DNA from: Gigaspora rosea
Taxonomy: Eukaryota; Glomeromycota; Glomeromycetes; Diversisporales; Gigasporaceae
Direction: 5' to 3'
Length of the DNA: 64,000 nt
Assembly: GCA_003550325.1 (NCBI GenBank)
Contig: QKWP01000651.1
Coordinates: 165,343-229,342 of the forward strand
Made by a program: the position numbers and the translations under genes. The notes below the pieces were generated by a model. It had not been told where the DNA came from. It did no database searches and saw only the letters and a list, made by a program, of their open reading frames with translations. This document shows positions 11,045-23,763 of this stretch, piece by piece (position 1 is the stretch's first letter; every line of letters begins with the position of its first letter).

Positions 11045-13170
11045 TAAACAATAGTTTGTTTACATTAGTGAGAAAATCATTTTATAGCAATATCTCTGCA
11101 TTTGCTAAACAGATTTTAATAATATTACTACATTAGAATTTGAAAATGATGCTCTACAAGTTTACTTAGAAATTGAAAATATATTTATTTAGTAGAAAAA
11201 TGACTTCACTTTGTCGTGGAGTGGCATTTGTGGCTTAGCAATTTTATATAGTAAATCATATAGATCTGTGCGTCGCTATTTGGCTCACTCATTCGGAAAC
11301 GGATTATCAATTAATCTTCATCTATTTAACAAAAATAGAACAGAGAACAGAATGTACTGTAACATAAATACAATGCTGATATATGAAGTTGTCAGAATTT
11401 TGATAATATTAAATAAGATTGATTGAATAAGTTAATGATATTATAGATCCAATAACATTTTTCAGGTGCTTGTTTAATATTATAAATTCTGTGAATATGT
11501 AATATTTATAGAAAAAAACATGAAATATAAAATATAGATCAGCTTTTTTTATAGGAAATGCTTGAACTTTTAATACAAAAAAACAGATGGTTAATATAGA
11601 ATGAACTTCTTGTAGACAAATTATGTATTTATAATGCAGCCTTTTTAAAAAATTTCTTATAATAATTAAAATTAACTATTCAAATACAATCTTTTCAGCT
11701 TTATCAAAATTTTTGTATTAGATTTCAATGCAATAAAAATATTAAAAGCTATTTTTAATGACATATCCCTACTTATGACTCAAATAATTTGAAATTATTA
11801 TAATTTGAATAATGAAATTTTTAATTTATGATTACTTATGAATTTATTATTAGCAGTTTGTATAATTTGTGACTCATATGATTAATTTTTATAATTTAAA
11901 TTGTCATGCCTGAAGTTAGCATTTGCTTGAAACTGCAATTATAAGTACTTGAAGTTACACTTGTCTAAAATTACCTGCTAACACATGCATGATAACCTAA
12001 TTTCTAAAATAATTTAGTCAAGTGCAATTTCAGGCACCTGAAGTAATTGCAATTGCAATTGCTAAAGCAGGCTAATTTATCATAATATGAACTTAATACT
12101 TATGATTAATTGGCTAGCTTTAGTAATTACAATTACAATTACAATCATTTAAATATAAAAAATTAATTATAAAAGTTACAAAATTACACAAACTGCAATA
12201 ATGTATAATAAAACTAAAATAACTAATAATTTGCATTAATAAATTTTTATAAAATAATATATAATTTTAGTGTAATTATACATAATTCTTTTAAACTATA
12301 TATGTAATTGCAAATTTTTAATAAATTTAAGAGATTTTAAACCAATTTCATCTATACAACCATAGCACAAAACAAACATAATAATGCACTGAAGGAAACC
12401 TGTAATGGAGAGAATAGCTAAGTACAATTACTTATATATCCAAACAGATCTACTTAACGTTTTATCTGTTTTATTTGAATTTATTTGTTTATATAACTTA
12501 CAATTTACAAAACTTATCAAAGAATTAATTGCTATAATTCAAATTACTCAAATAAATTTGAATAAGTAATTTAATCGAATGATCTGAGTATTCTTTTGAG
12601 TTTAATTACTGTTTAATTTGTAAGTTATAAGCTGATATGTATTCAGTCACTAACCAGCTATCAAAAGCAATATTAGCATTTATTTTCGCTAAAATAATAG
12701 AATAAAAGGTTATGTTATTTTTGAGTATTATTAATATACTAACTCATAACCCAGTTGCATTTTTTTGTATACTATAATTGGCAATTACATGTGCAATTAA
12801 AGGCTCCAAAGATCCGAATTGTAAAAATAACAAAACTTGTCACAGAGGATATAATTTAATAATTATGAGTTTAATTATAGAAACTTATAATTCCTCATAA
12901 TAATTAATCTATCATTAGCAAACCTTCAATTTCTCACTAGTGTTAAAAAATTTAAAAAGTTTTTAATCTAAGATTTGAATATGCAAATGTTCTTTTATTG
13001 TTTTAATTATTAATTGTCTATTTTAACAAAATTATTTACAAAAAAGTTAAAGTTAGTATTGTATAAAAAAGGTTAATTAACTGATGAGAGTATAAAACCA
13101 AAGTATTAACAAAATATAATTTAATATTAAAATTTGAATTAAGAATTTTGTAACCAATAACTGTACTATA
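11045..13170. other. AT-rich repeat-like DNA, no gene seen
   Basis: Only low-complexity and degenerate inverted segments were seen, e.g. TGCCTGAAGTTAGCATTTGC near 11907 against a partial inverse near 12010-12050, and runs of CAATTGCAATTG near 12048. No ORF, tRNA or clear element ends. Confidence 0.45.
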
Positions 13171-13209
13171 GTGTATTATAATTTACTTACAGATATATAG
13201 AATTAAAAA

Positions 13210-14600
13210 TAAATTTGGTTAGGTAGTTGTTAAGAAAATATTGTTCCAAACTCAAGAAAGGTATCCTACTTATATAAAAAAGAAGTTGCATCTGTATTAT
13301 TTAAAACTTTGTGCAAAGTTTTTTGATAACATCTAACCAAATTCAATAAACAAATTTGATTAAGTTGCTGTTGGGAAAATTTCACTTAAAAATTCAAAAA
13401 AATTTAGTCTATCTATAAAAAAATAAAAAATTTTAGTAAAAAGTTTCTTGACAATCACCTAATCATAATTTTAAAGATATATAGAATTAATTAAAAAAAG
13501 GATTAATTAATTTGTAACCGTGGTTACTGTAACCCATCCCAACAAGCCAATCAAATTCTAATATCAGGTGTAACGTTACACATTTGAAAAGTCAAAACAA
13601 ACGTTTGTTTTGCCAAAAACTGCTTCTAAATCAAAATTTCACATATGAAACTACCTTTTGCTTTCTAACAAAAAAAATTCCTTGCTAAATTTTAATGTAA
13701 CTGAAGCCCTTTCTAACCCAAAAGCCTTACACCAAGCCTTACTCTAAACCCTAACCTTAATCGCACAGTTTTATTTTTATAGAAAATTTGGTTTGATAGT
13801 CACATTACATCTGATCTTAGTATTTATGGTTATAAAATTTATTCTGTAACCTACAGTTACAAATCAATTAATTCTTAAAAAAATTTTATTAGCTTTTTGG
13901 TTAATTGTCAAAGAGAAATCTTGATAAAATCCAAATGCAACTTTTTAGATAAGTGAAAATTTTTTCTAAAACAAACTTGCTAAATTTTTTTAATTTTAAT
14001 TTTACATAACTATAGAAATAAAATAAAAATTTTTTGGTCAAATTGATTAGGTGGTTGTCAAAAAAAATTCTCACTAAAGTTTAAAAAATATAGATACATC
14101 AAATCTCTATAAATGCAATTATAGAAATAAGCCTACAATATGCATTTAGTGAGATTTGCATTTAGAGAGAGCCAATTAAATTGCAGCTTTAAAAATTAAA
14201 TTGTCAAGTTTGTATAACTTCTACTAAGAACTGTATAATCAATCTTAAATACTAAAATTTAATTGGCTACGTGCATTTAGGGAGATTAGTGTGATATAAA
14301 ATATTATTTAAGAGAACATGCATTTACAGAATATAGAACTTGCATTTAGTACTAATAACATCTTATAGAAAAGAAAAATGTGTATTTAGGGAGGTATTGC
14401 ATTTATAGAGGTTGTATTTATGAAGGTCTAACTATACAACTTCTTGTTTATATGAATAAAATTACCTTTTTTGTGTTTTAAAAGTTATCTCTTGACAATC
14501 ACCCAACCTATTTATATTCATTAAATGTTTTATTTTAATTCTACATGTTTGCAAAATTAAAATAAAAAAGTTTTTATCAAATTTGGTTAAGTAGTTAAGG
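13210..14600. repeat. Cluster of ~30-bp motifs in both orientations
   Basis: A motif close to AAATTTGGTTAGGTAGTTGT followed by CAAAAAA recurs about seven times in direct and inverted orientation (near 13215, 13345, 13450, 13895, 14035, 14490, 14575). This suggests several overlapping foldback elements. The complete MITE at 13500-13874 is inserted within the cluster. Confidence 0.45.
13500..13874. mobile_element. MULE-like MITE, 375 bp, perfect 9-bp TSD
   Basis: Inverted ends GGATTAATTAATTTGTAACC and (minus strand) GAATTAATTGATTTGTAACT lie between identical 9-bp repeats TTAAAAAAA (13491-13499, 13875-13883). The interior contains GCCAATCAAATT, TTCTAACAAAAAAAATTCCT and telomere-like ACCCTAACCTTAA, the same three modules found in other elements of this window. 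Confidence 0.75.
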
Positions 14601-14617
14601 ACCCGAAATATCTATAG

Positions 14618-14770
14618 CAGTTTTGTTGCTAGAAGGTCACTGGAAGTCCACTAGAAGGCCACTAGAAGAAAATTAATAGTGTCACTGGAACTTTAAGTTC
14701 CAGTGACAATATTTATTTTCTTTCAGTGGCCTTCTAGTGGACTTCCAGTGACCTTCCAGCAACAACACTG
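14618..14770. mobile_element. Palindromic hAT-type foldback MITE, 153 bp, perfect 8-bp TSD
   Basis: The whole element is one inverted repeat centred near 14694, with arms of about 75 bp. Its ends are CAGTTTTGTTGCTAGAAGG and (minus strand) CAGTGTTGTTGCTGGAAGG. Identical 8-bp repeats ATCTATAG flank it (14610-14617, 14771-14778). A transcript would fold into a long hairpin. Confidence 0.85.
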
Positions 14771-14857
14771 ATCTATAGACTTTCTGCTTCTCAAAACAAT
14801 ACAATAATAATTGCTATAGATAATAATGAAATAAAATAAAAATAGAATTTTAATCTA

Positions 14858-15607
14858 CAGTTTGACCACTCTATAGTCACACCCCATATAGTTACAACTC
14901 TATAAGCACACAATATTGTGCAATGGACTTAAAATATAGTAAAAAACCTCATTATAGTCGCATATCACTTATAATTACTATCACCAAAAAATTTTGATTT
15001 TTTTATCCATTTTATTAATAGTAAACTCGTTGTAGTCACCAATTTTGACTAAATATAGATTTTAAAATCTGATTGGCCAATATTCATATTCATGTTTATT
15101 TAAAATATTTTATTAAAAATTCTTAAAGGTTTGACAGCAAATACCTTTTGATCCAGTGGTCTGATTTGGATAAAATGACTGCTGAAATGTTCGTCTCGAT
15201 GTGACGATTCTAATGAGTCCAAGAAGTTAAAATCGAATCACACGCTCCTAAGATCGTTAAGGATTTGTTTCACTTTACATGTTTAAGAACTGATTAAATT
15301 TAAACATCAGAGTAAAAAATCCTTAAAGATCTAGCAATTTGTAATTAGATTTGAATGATTTTGGACTCTTTAGAATCATCACATTGATCAAACTCTAGTA
15401 GTTGTTTTATCCTAATTGGGCCACAGGATCAATAGTTATTCACTATAAACATTTTAAATTTTTTAATAATTTCAAACATTCACAAATATATTACTTATTG
15501 GCCTTTGGTCATGTGACCATAACAAGATATTTTATTTATAGTCACACCTCTATACAATCACCAAAATAGAGCGCGACAGACTTGGTGATTATAGAGAGGT
15601 CAGACTG
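14858..15607. mobile_element. Tc1/mariner (pogo)-like non-autonomous element, 750 bp
   Basis: TA dinucleotides (14856-14857, 15608-15609) flank inverted ends CAGTTTGACCACTCTATAGT and (minus strand) CAGTCTGACCTCTCTATAAT. Pogo/Tigger elements have CAGT...ACCTCTATA-type termini with TA targets. The inner segment, about 15140-15440, is itself an inverted repeat with the CTCG-TGACGA arm module described in the findings, so it is probably a nested foldback. No transposase. Confidence 0.65.
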
Positions 15608-15949
15608 TATTTTATGCATAATTTTTAGAGTTTTTTTGTCAGCTTTTTTTTATGATTAAATTAGGATTTAGGATTAGATTTATTAATAAAAGAGTATAGG
15701 TAGATTTAGTAGGCTTATATTTTCAAATTGAGACCCCAAATTTCACTATCATCCAATTTCATAACATCTGTAACAATAATTAAATTTACTTTAAATATTT
15801 TGCTTCTAGAGTATTAAAATGAGATAGTGCTAATAATAAGACAATACAGAAAAATTATACTTTCTAACTACTATAAAATTTATATATATGTTTTTTTATA
15901 TTTAATGCCCATTTACTTTGGCAGAGTTTTATTAAATATTATATAATAT

Positions 15950-16137
15950 AGTTGATTCTCTCAAAATCAGTATACATGGTGAACAGGCTTTGTGTCATTT
16001 TTAAGAGATTATTAGATTTGAAAAAATTACAAACTATTAGATTTATATAATAGGAATAGATTTGGTAAAAATTTTTTATCAGATTTAACAGGTTATTGGT
16101 TTTAACAGGATCAGTTTTGAGAGATTAACTATATTTG
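15950..16137. mobile_element. MITE, ~190 bp
   Basis: Ends TAGTTGATTCTCTCAAAATC and (minus strand) TAGTTAATCTCTCAAAACTG are inverted repeats next to TA dinucleotides. It abuts the tail of the minus-strand SINE and may have truncated it. Confidence 0.5.
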
Positions 16138-17039
16138 TTAGTATACAACTAGCTACATGTATATTTTTGGTGCTAATTTAAGTAATTCATTCAAAGGTTC
16201 TATACTAGCTGCTATACCTGCAGACCATCTATAAGAGTTCTATGAGACCTGCCTATTTAAACCCTCTAATTACACCTACTATTTATATACCTATCAGCTA
16301 TATTAATAGTTTTTGGGCTTATTCTTAATAACCTACTAGCCTTAGAGCTACTTTACTCTTGTAAAAATTGCTAGTCATACTGAGTATCATTTACATCATA
16401 TACTTAGATAGTCTTTAGTAATATATGTATTTACTGAGGCTTATATTTAGGCTTAGAACAAATGTTCTATATTGTTTTTATAAGGTTCATTCTGATAGCT
16501 GTTCTGATCCTGGTACTGACCTTAGCACTATCAAAGATCATTAATCCTTATCCAGGACCTAGCCAAATGGGTTCTATTTTTTTAGCTTTCTGGATTTGAC
16601 AGTATAACAAATACTATTGCACCCAAAAGCTTCTTTTATTCAAAATAGTAAAACCAAAATTACAGCATATGGGCTAATTTTTGGAATTTATAAATAGAGT
16701 ATATTTTTTAAAAAAATTTAAAGCTAAATAACTTCTGATCTACTAGTTATATTTAAATGATTTTACTACCAAAATGTTTGTCTCTTCGAGACAATTCCAA
16801 TAAGTCTAAAATCATTAAAATCCAATCACAAAATCGTGAGATAATTCACTATCAAATAGTAATGCACCTAGAGGGAAGGGTTGATTGGTTAGACATAGGT
16901 CTAACCAATCAACCCCTCCATCTAGGTGTGTTACTATTTGATAGCAAATTATCTTACAATCCTGTAATTGGATTTTAATGAGTTTGGGCTTGTTGGAATT
17001 ATCTCAAAAAGACGAATATTTTGGTAGTAAAATCATTTA

Positions 17040-17706
17040 AATTTGGCTAGTATGGGTGTGACGACCTAGAGAAGTGGCCAGGTTGTCACCCCCCAAGCGG
17101 CAGGTCGATGGTTCAAATCCCACTAGTACGATAATAAAATTAGGCCTGTGTTGCGGTAACTGTGGCTCAACATCGGTTGGGTAAAAAACCTGTAACCTTG
17201 GTTTCACCATCTTGAATGGAAGCTCTCGGGCACAATAGTGTTTGTTATACTAAAAAATCCAAGTAACCAGAAAAACAGAAACCTATTTGGGAAGTCCCGA
17301 GTAAGGAGGTAGATTACGATCTCTGACGGTGCTACCATGAATAAGGTCGGTACTGGGATCCAAACGAACCTTACAAGGGCAAGGAATGTACCTCGTGATT
17401 CGAATATCGGACCGTGTGGTACTGAAAATCCAGGAGCATAAAATGACGAAATGGGACGAAGTTGCTCGACTAGTACTGGATGTCTGCAGAGTAAATTAGC
17501 CCTAAGAGGGTTTTGAATAGGCAATACCCATAGCAGGTTGCAGGTATAGCAGCTAGTATAGAACCTGCGGGCGGACTACTTAAATTAGATACCAAAAGTG
17601 CACGTGTGGCTAGTTGTACCCTCATTTTTGTGCACAACTATTTAATTAATAAAGTGTGGCCCAATAAGCAGAGCAAGGCTACAGTCTAAACATAAAAAAA
17701 AAATCT
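17040..17706 (+). mobile_element. tRNA-derived SINE (plus strand), ~665 bp with A-tail
   Basis: The head at 17050-17130 has GACCTAGAGAAGTGGCC (A-box-like) and GGTTCAAATCC (B box, 17110-17120). The body includes AGGCCTGTGTTGCGGTAACT, and the tail is A-rich at 17691-17703. The flanks GGCTAGTA on the left and GACTAGTA on the right resemble a target duplication in the CTAGT of the foldback arm. A 106-residue minus-strand ORF across the body is probably incidental, although it is unusually GC-rich for this window. Confidence 0.65.
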
Positions 17707-17714
17707 GACTAGTA

Positions 17715-17894
17715 AGGACCCCCGAATATACATAGATAGATCAGGTATAAGTTTGCTTATTTTTGAGGTTTTTTATATAGATCTTTTCTATTTATAGTAA
17801 TTTTTTTGCTTATTTTTGAAGTTTTTCTGCAGATTTTTCCCTTTTTAGTAACTCTATAATTAACCTGACCTTTCTATGTATATTTCGGGGTCCT
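17715..17894. mobile_element. MITE, 180 bp, perfect 8-bp TSD
   Basis: About 32-bp inverted ends (AGGACCCCCGAATATACATA versus AGGACCCCGAAATATACATA) lie between identical 8-bp repeats GACTAGTA (17707-17714, 17895-17902). The 8-bp TSD suggests hAT-like mobilisation. It is the youngest layer of the 16.1-18.1 kb nest. Confidence 0.8.
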
Positions 17895-18115
17895 GACTAG
17901 TAGATCAGAAGTTATTTAGCTTTAAAGTTTTAAAAAAATACACTTTACTTATAAATTCCAAAATCAGCCCATATAGGTATTTTCACCTAACCGATTTGAG
18001 CTACTGTTACCAAAACACAGGCCTATTTTCAAAACCTCACTGGTGGATTTGAACTTTTGACCTACCACTTGGAAGTAACAACCTGGCCACTTCACTAGAT
18101 CACCACAACTTTAAA

Positions 18116-18959
18116 ATTTATAATATTTAAATTTTATACACAATAGTTTAAATATATCTTAATTTATTTAGGAATATTGATATATGCTTTATAATATTAT
18201 TAATACTAATTTTATAGTATTTAAATATAAGCAAAAAAAGTACTAGCTAGTTTATGAAAATATAAATTTAATGTTTATATTTTGTGTTTATAAGAGTGAT
18301 TGTGGTTTTAGATTTCTTGTACCATACTATACAATATCATACAAAACCAAAAAAACAGAAAGCATAATTTATAAACCCAAGATTTATTTATATATAAAGC
18401 TATCAAATACTGTATTTTGATAAAGAAACATAATAGAAGAACTAATACTGCTAAATACTTTCTATTTTCGAATCATTCTGATTTTTTATTATTAAAACAT
18501 TTGTTACTTTTTTTCTAATAAATAGAAATAGTTATTTTTTGCAGTATTGTTCAGATAACTAAAAGTATGCAAAGTTTAGAATGGATTAATAGTAAGCTAG
18601 TTAGTTTAAAGCATCTCCTGAATACAATTTCTAGTGATCTTAATAGTGTATAAACATTATAGTATAATTTAGCTCTTCATATAAATATTATATTATATGA
18701 ATAAATTGCTAGTAATTGCTTAGGGCAGTGTCATTAATTACCTGATTATTTTTTATCAGAGGCCTACCCCCTTCCTCTTTCTTAATATATATATAGTCAG
18801 GTTCTTATATATAATTTCAACTTTTTTTACCCCCTCCCCCCTAAAAAATCACCTGATTTTTGTTACTCCCCTTATAATAAATCAAAATAAAAGACTCAAT
18901 TAATTATTGTTTAAGTAGTATTCATCAATTGTAAGTGGTTTATAAATAGAGTTGCAGGT
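18116..18959. other. AT-rich, no gene seen
   Basis: No terminal repeats or coding sequence were recognised. A C-rich patch (CCCCCTCCCCCC, about 18832-18841) lies near 18.8 kb. Confidence 0.4.
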
Positions 18960-19767
<808 letters not shown>

Positions 19768-20170
19768 AGGGTTCCGAAGTTTGATCCAGGTTTTATTTGA
19801 GTTTGATCAAACCCCAGATCAAACCAAACTCAACCTATAAATTTTATAAAGTTTGAGATCAAACCCAAATTCAAATAAAAAATAATCAAATTCAAACCAA
19901 ACCCAAATACTATACTAAATNGGATCAATCTCCAGTTGACAGACAGATTATCAATTAAAATATAAAAATATATTTATATTACTCAAACTCAAACTAGTTT
20001 GCAAACTTCAAACTCAAATTCAAACCAAACTCAAATTTAACTAAAAAGTCTGCTTCAAATCAAATTCAAATATTTTTTTTAATTATAGTTTGGGTTTGAG
20101 TTTGATTTCAAATCAAATCAAACCCAAATCTGACCTAATGTTTGATTTGATCCAGGTTTGTAGGAATCCT
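19768..20170. mobile_element. GTTTGATC-rich foldback element, interrupted by N at 19921
   Basis: Left end AGGGTTCCGAAGTTTGATCC and right end (minus strand) AGGATTCCTACAAACCTGGA, with long runs of CAAACCCAAACTCAAA-type sequence in inverse orientation. A second right half, nearly identical, is at 22190-22435. The contig join inside the element means its two halves may come from different copies. Confidence 0.55.
19921..19921. other. Single N, probable contig join
   Basis: Lies in the middle of a foldback element whose right half is repeated at 22190-22435. Continuity across this base should not be trusted. Confidence 0.7.
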
Positions 20171-21939
20171 ATGTGCTAGTGATAGATACATATCAGAAAT
20201 GTGTGCTAGGTTTGTGGCACAGCAAATTCATATAAAGTTCATTAAAGTTAGGATTAGAGTTAGGTTTATGGATTAAAAAGTGATTTATATAGCAAAATTG
20301 TCTAATGAAATCTTTTTGTTAATGCATTAAAGTTGGTTTTCTATACAGGTTTTTGAAAAGTAGATAATTTTTAGCAAAATGAATGTTTGTTTTTGAACCT
20401 TCATGATCATAATACATTACACCTGAATTTAAGATCTGATTTGTTGTTTAAGCAATCTGCGACACAAACCTGGTACTGTACATATTTCTGATATGCAATA
20501 TAGAGTATATGGGCCCTCAAAAGTAGAAACCAGACAATTTGACAATTTTTTGAAAATTAACCTGTTTGATTGATCAGGTGTAAAATTTAAAGACAAAACT
20601 TTTTTACTTAATAATAAAAGTCTAATCACTTAATAAATTTTTGTAATACAATGGTTAAAAGCTTTTGGCGCTATAATCTAAAAATAGATTTACTGAGATT
20701 TTAGAAGCAATCTACAGGTCTACAGATGTGATAATCCTGTTTAAACAGGTTTGTTAACTATGAATATGCTATTTTTAGATTGTTTTGATCTTGTGTAACA
20801 AAATAATTTTTGCCGATTTTCTCAAAACTCGTGATCTGTCAAATTGTCTGGTTTCTACTTTTGAGGGCCCATATTATAATAAGAGATAATAAAGAAGGTT
20901 AATTAGAAGTAAAATAGAATTAAATGAAAAATAAAGCAAGAAGTTAGCCCACTTAAATGTGATAAAAAGTTTGTAATAATAGAATTATAAAAGTTTATGC
21001 AAAAGATTTATAAGAATATAATACTACAAAATAACAAACAAATATATTAAGACTACAAAATAAACACCAAACATTTTCTTATCACCATTAATACAAAGCT
21101 CTACCTGTTTTGTGAATAAATAAAATTTTGAGAATTGCACTAAAATTATACTATAATTAATTTGTAACAGTTAGTATAAGTAATATAATACAATATAGCA
21201 TACTCTATTTAGGTTGGGCTGTTATCTGGGCAATTTTTGCTATAGCTAATCAAATGAACTTTTATGACATATATAATATCCTGAAACTGAACTGAACATT
21301 AATCAAATCAAACCAAATCTAGGAACTCTACTATTCTTATAACATTTTTGACTAAAATTTTTACTAATGAAGTAGGACCCCAAATAATCTATATGAGGTC
21401 ATATTTGAAAAATTGCTAATAAAGAACCTTTTTTTAAAAAAGGTTATATTTGAAAAGTAGGTATTGAATAAAAAGGTTATATTTGAAAACAGTTAGTGGG
21501 CAAAAAAGGTATATTTAAACAAATGCTAATAGGGTAATTTTTATAAATCTTATATTTGAAATGTACTAATGAAAAATCTGAGTAATAAATGCAAAAATTG
21601 AAAAAAAATTTGGAAAAATGTAAAAATAGTGTAAACCAGTTTTTTTAAGTTTTTTTTATATTATAGAATATATATTTATGATGTATAGCTGATTATGCAG
21701 TAAATAGGCTTAATAAATTTTTTATATATTTTTTTTGTTTTTTAGAGGACATAATTATTTTTTTTTAGAGAATGTAAATTTGGTTCTTATTTTTTTTTGA
21801 AAATGTAACTCTGTTTTTTTTTTTTTTAAAAAAAGAAATAATTCTTTTTTTGTTTCTTTTCTTTTTTTTTTAAAGAATGTAATTCTGGTTTTTTTATTTT
21901 TATTTTTTTTTTTTAGAGAATGTAATTCTTTTTTTTGTT
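20171..21939. other. Repeat-like AT-rich DNA, no gene
   Basis: The stretch CCAGACAATTTGACA at about 20530 and an inverse at about 20835-20865 (TCAAATTGTCTGGTTTCTAC, then TTTTGAGGGCCCAT) bound an inverted-repeat element of roughly 360 bp (about 20510-20870). The end (21729-21939) is a T-rich tract with repeated GAATGTAATTCT. A short LTTK-type lysine-rich ORF there is low complexity. Confidence 0.5.
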
Positions 21940-22189
21940 TTGATTGCGCATATATAAGTATGGGATGTGTCAATNCAATATTTGTTTATATAGAGATTTT
22001 ATATAGTCGGCCAATCGTTTTTCGACGATATCTCGCCATCCACTGGGCCGATTTGGATGATCTAACCACCGTTAGATGCGTCTCGACGAGCTCTACAATT
22101 TTCAATTAGTGGGCATGTATCGTTAACTTAGTAAGAAAAAAGTTTTAGATGGAAGCACGCCACATTTTGCCTATAGTGATTTTCATATG

Positions 22190-22435
22190 ATCACTCTCTA
22201 GTTGACTGGCGAATTATCAATTAAAATATAAAAATATATTTATATTACTCAAACTCAAACTAGTTTGCAAACTTCAAACTCAAATTCAAACCAAACTCAA
22301 ATTTAACTAAAAAGTTTGCTTCAAATCAAACTCAAATATTTTTTTAATCATAGTTTGGGTTTGGGTTTGATTTCAAATCAAATCAAACCCAAATCTGACC
22401 TAAAGTTTGATTTGATCTTGGTTTGTAGGAACCCT
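22190..22435. mobile_element. Second copy (right half) of the GTTTGATC foldback
   Basis: From AGTTGACTGGCGAATTATCA it is nearly identical to 19930-20170, ending (minus strand) AGGGTTCCTACAAACC. It abuts the 9-bp satellite at 22436-22510, as the first copy does at 19767. Confidence 0.55.
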
Positions 22436-22924
22436 AAATACTAGTATCACTAGTAATACCAGTTTTACTAGTATCACTAGTTTCACTAGTATTACCAGTT
22501 TTACTGGTGTTACAGTAGGGAGGCCTTCTTTAACTCTTTACTATAACAATGACAAAGCTACAGAGATCCTTTATCAGTTTATAGTGGTGTCCAAGAGATA
22601 GGTATAATTCCTTAGTCTGTAAGAAATTATACTCTTTTCTAAGGGCAGTTCATAATAGGATTACAATAAGAAATTATCAATTTTACTATTATTTATAATA
22701 AACTTGGTGTTATTATTGTAATTAGTTTTTTTATTAATAATCTATAATAGGGCTATTCTTAGGTTTCTGTTTCTAAGAAATCCTAGTACAAGATATAATA
22801 AATATAAGGAGAAGTGGGGTGTCTTGGTTTACTTTAACTAAGAGAAATTCTATATCTTTAAATACATTTAGAATAAGTGTTACAAACATTGATTTAAAAT
22901 AATAAATATTACAATCATTAGGAG

Positions 22925-23110
22925 CAACTAGGGTTCTGAAGTTCAGTTCAGTTCAATAGAGGTTCAGGTTTAGATTCAATGAACCTGAACCTGAATCTGC
23001 TTTAAAGTTCAATACTGAACTGAACCTAAACTTAAAATTATTGAACATGAACCTGAACCTGAACTTAAAAAAGTTTAGTTCAGGTTTAGTTCAAGGTTCA
23101 TGAACATGTT
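22925..23110. repeat. GGTTCA/TGAACC-rich foldback
   Basis: Left edge AGGGTTCTGAAGTTCAG resembles the terminus at 19768. The body consists of TTCAGGTT / AACCTGAA hexamer-like repeats in both orientations. Probably a relative of the same element family with a different internal satellite. Confidence 0.45.
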
Positions 23111-23599
23111 CAGGTCAGTGATGACCAGTGTTTAAAATAGGATTTGAAATTTACTGGTGCAAAGCAAAAAAATCCTGTTTTTATATATTAAAACCCATTT
23201 TTTTGCTCAAAATTTTATCAAAATACCGGTGGATCAGATTTTTACTATGCTATTTTAAACACTAGTGATGATATATTGTTATTTAAAAATAAATGACATT
23301 TTGTCATATAACAAATTATTTTTATTATAAAAAAATCATTTATTTTTTTATGATGATATTTGTTATTTATAATTATATAATTTTATTAACTAATAAATAA
23401 AGTTTTATATAAATTGAACTTTCAATATTATAAATTATAACACATTTAATATAAAGTACAGTCAGTATCTTAATATAATATTTATTTGTCTAAGAGTATT
23501 AAAAAATAATAACTATGTTCTATGTAATCACTGAATAATTTTTGTAAAACTTATTCGTCACCTCATAATACAATATGAAAACTTCATACACCTCTTGTA

Positions 23600-23763
23600 T
23601 AGAGATAGGCACCATGTGCATGACTGCATGCATGCATGCAATTAATTCTGGCTAGCATTAAGAAATTAAATCATAACTTTGGTCAAAACATGCATGCATG
23701 CATGCAAAAAATGCATGCGCATGTGCATACTAAAATGAAAATTTTGTATTTTGCCCATCTCTA
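23600..23763. mobile_element. hAT-like MITE, 164 bp, GCAT-rich
   Basis: Ends TAGAGATAGGCACC and (minus strand) TAGAGATGGGCAAAA, a very typical hAT terminus. The flanks CTCTTGTA and CTCTTGCA match at 7 of 8 positions. The interior has (GCAT)n runs. Confidence 0.7.

Larger units (their letters stand above)
16664..17970. mobile_element. Foldback element inside the SINE, itself carrying two insertions
   Basis: Left arm from ATGGGCTAATTTTTGG (about 16664) through AACTTCTGATCTACTAG and GATTTTACTACCAAAATG. Right arm in two pieces, about 16935-17040 and 17895-17970. The arms are close inverted copies. The right arm is interrupted at CTAGT by the plus-strand SINE and the MITE at 17715-17894. The centre (16870-16940) is a near-perfect palindrome around GGTTAGACATAGGTCTAACC. 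Confidence 0.65.
16141..18115 (-). mobile_element. tRNA-derived SINE (minus strand), split by a foldback insertion
   Basis: The head lies at about 18115-18000, with GTGATCTAGTGAAGTGGCC as an A-box-like stretch and AGTTCAAATCC as a B box. It continues into AGGCCTGTGTTTTGGTAACA. The body and tail are at about 16680 down to 16141, matching the inverted second copy at 17040-17706 over several hundred bases. The two parts are separated by the foldback at 16664-17970. A tRNA-like head joined to a longer unrelated body is SINE architecture; the partner LINE is unknown. Confidence 0.6.

Noticed and set aside
17050-17130. Functional tRNA gene
   Set aside because: A and B boxes are present but the stems pair poorly, and the sequence continues into a repeated body with an A-tail: SINE, not tRNA.
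17204-17524. 106-codon minus-strand ORF with protein-like composition
   Set aside because: Lies wholly inside the SINE body; the sister copy at 16.2-16.6 kb does not keep the frame open.
21729-21974. Minus-strand lysine-rich ORF of 72 codons
   Set aside because: Derived from a poly-T tract with repeated GAATGTAATTC; low complexity.
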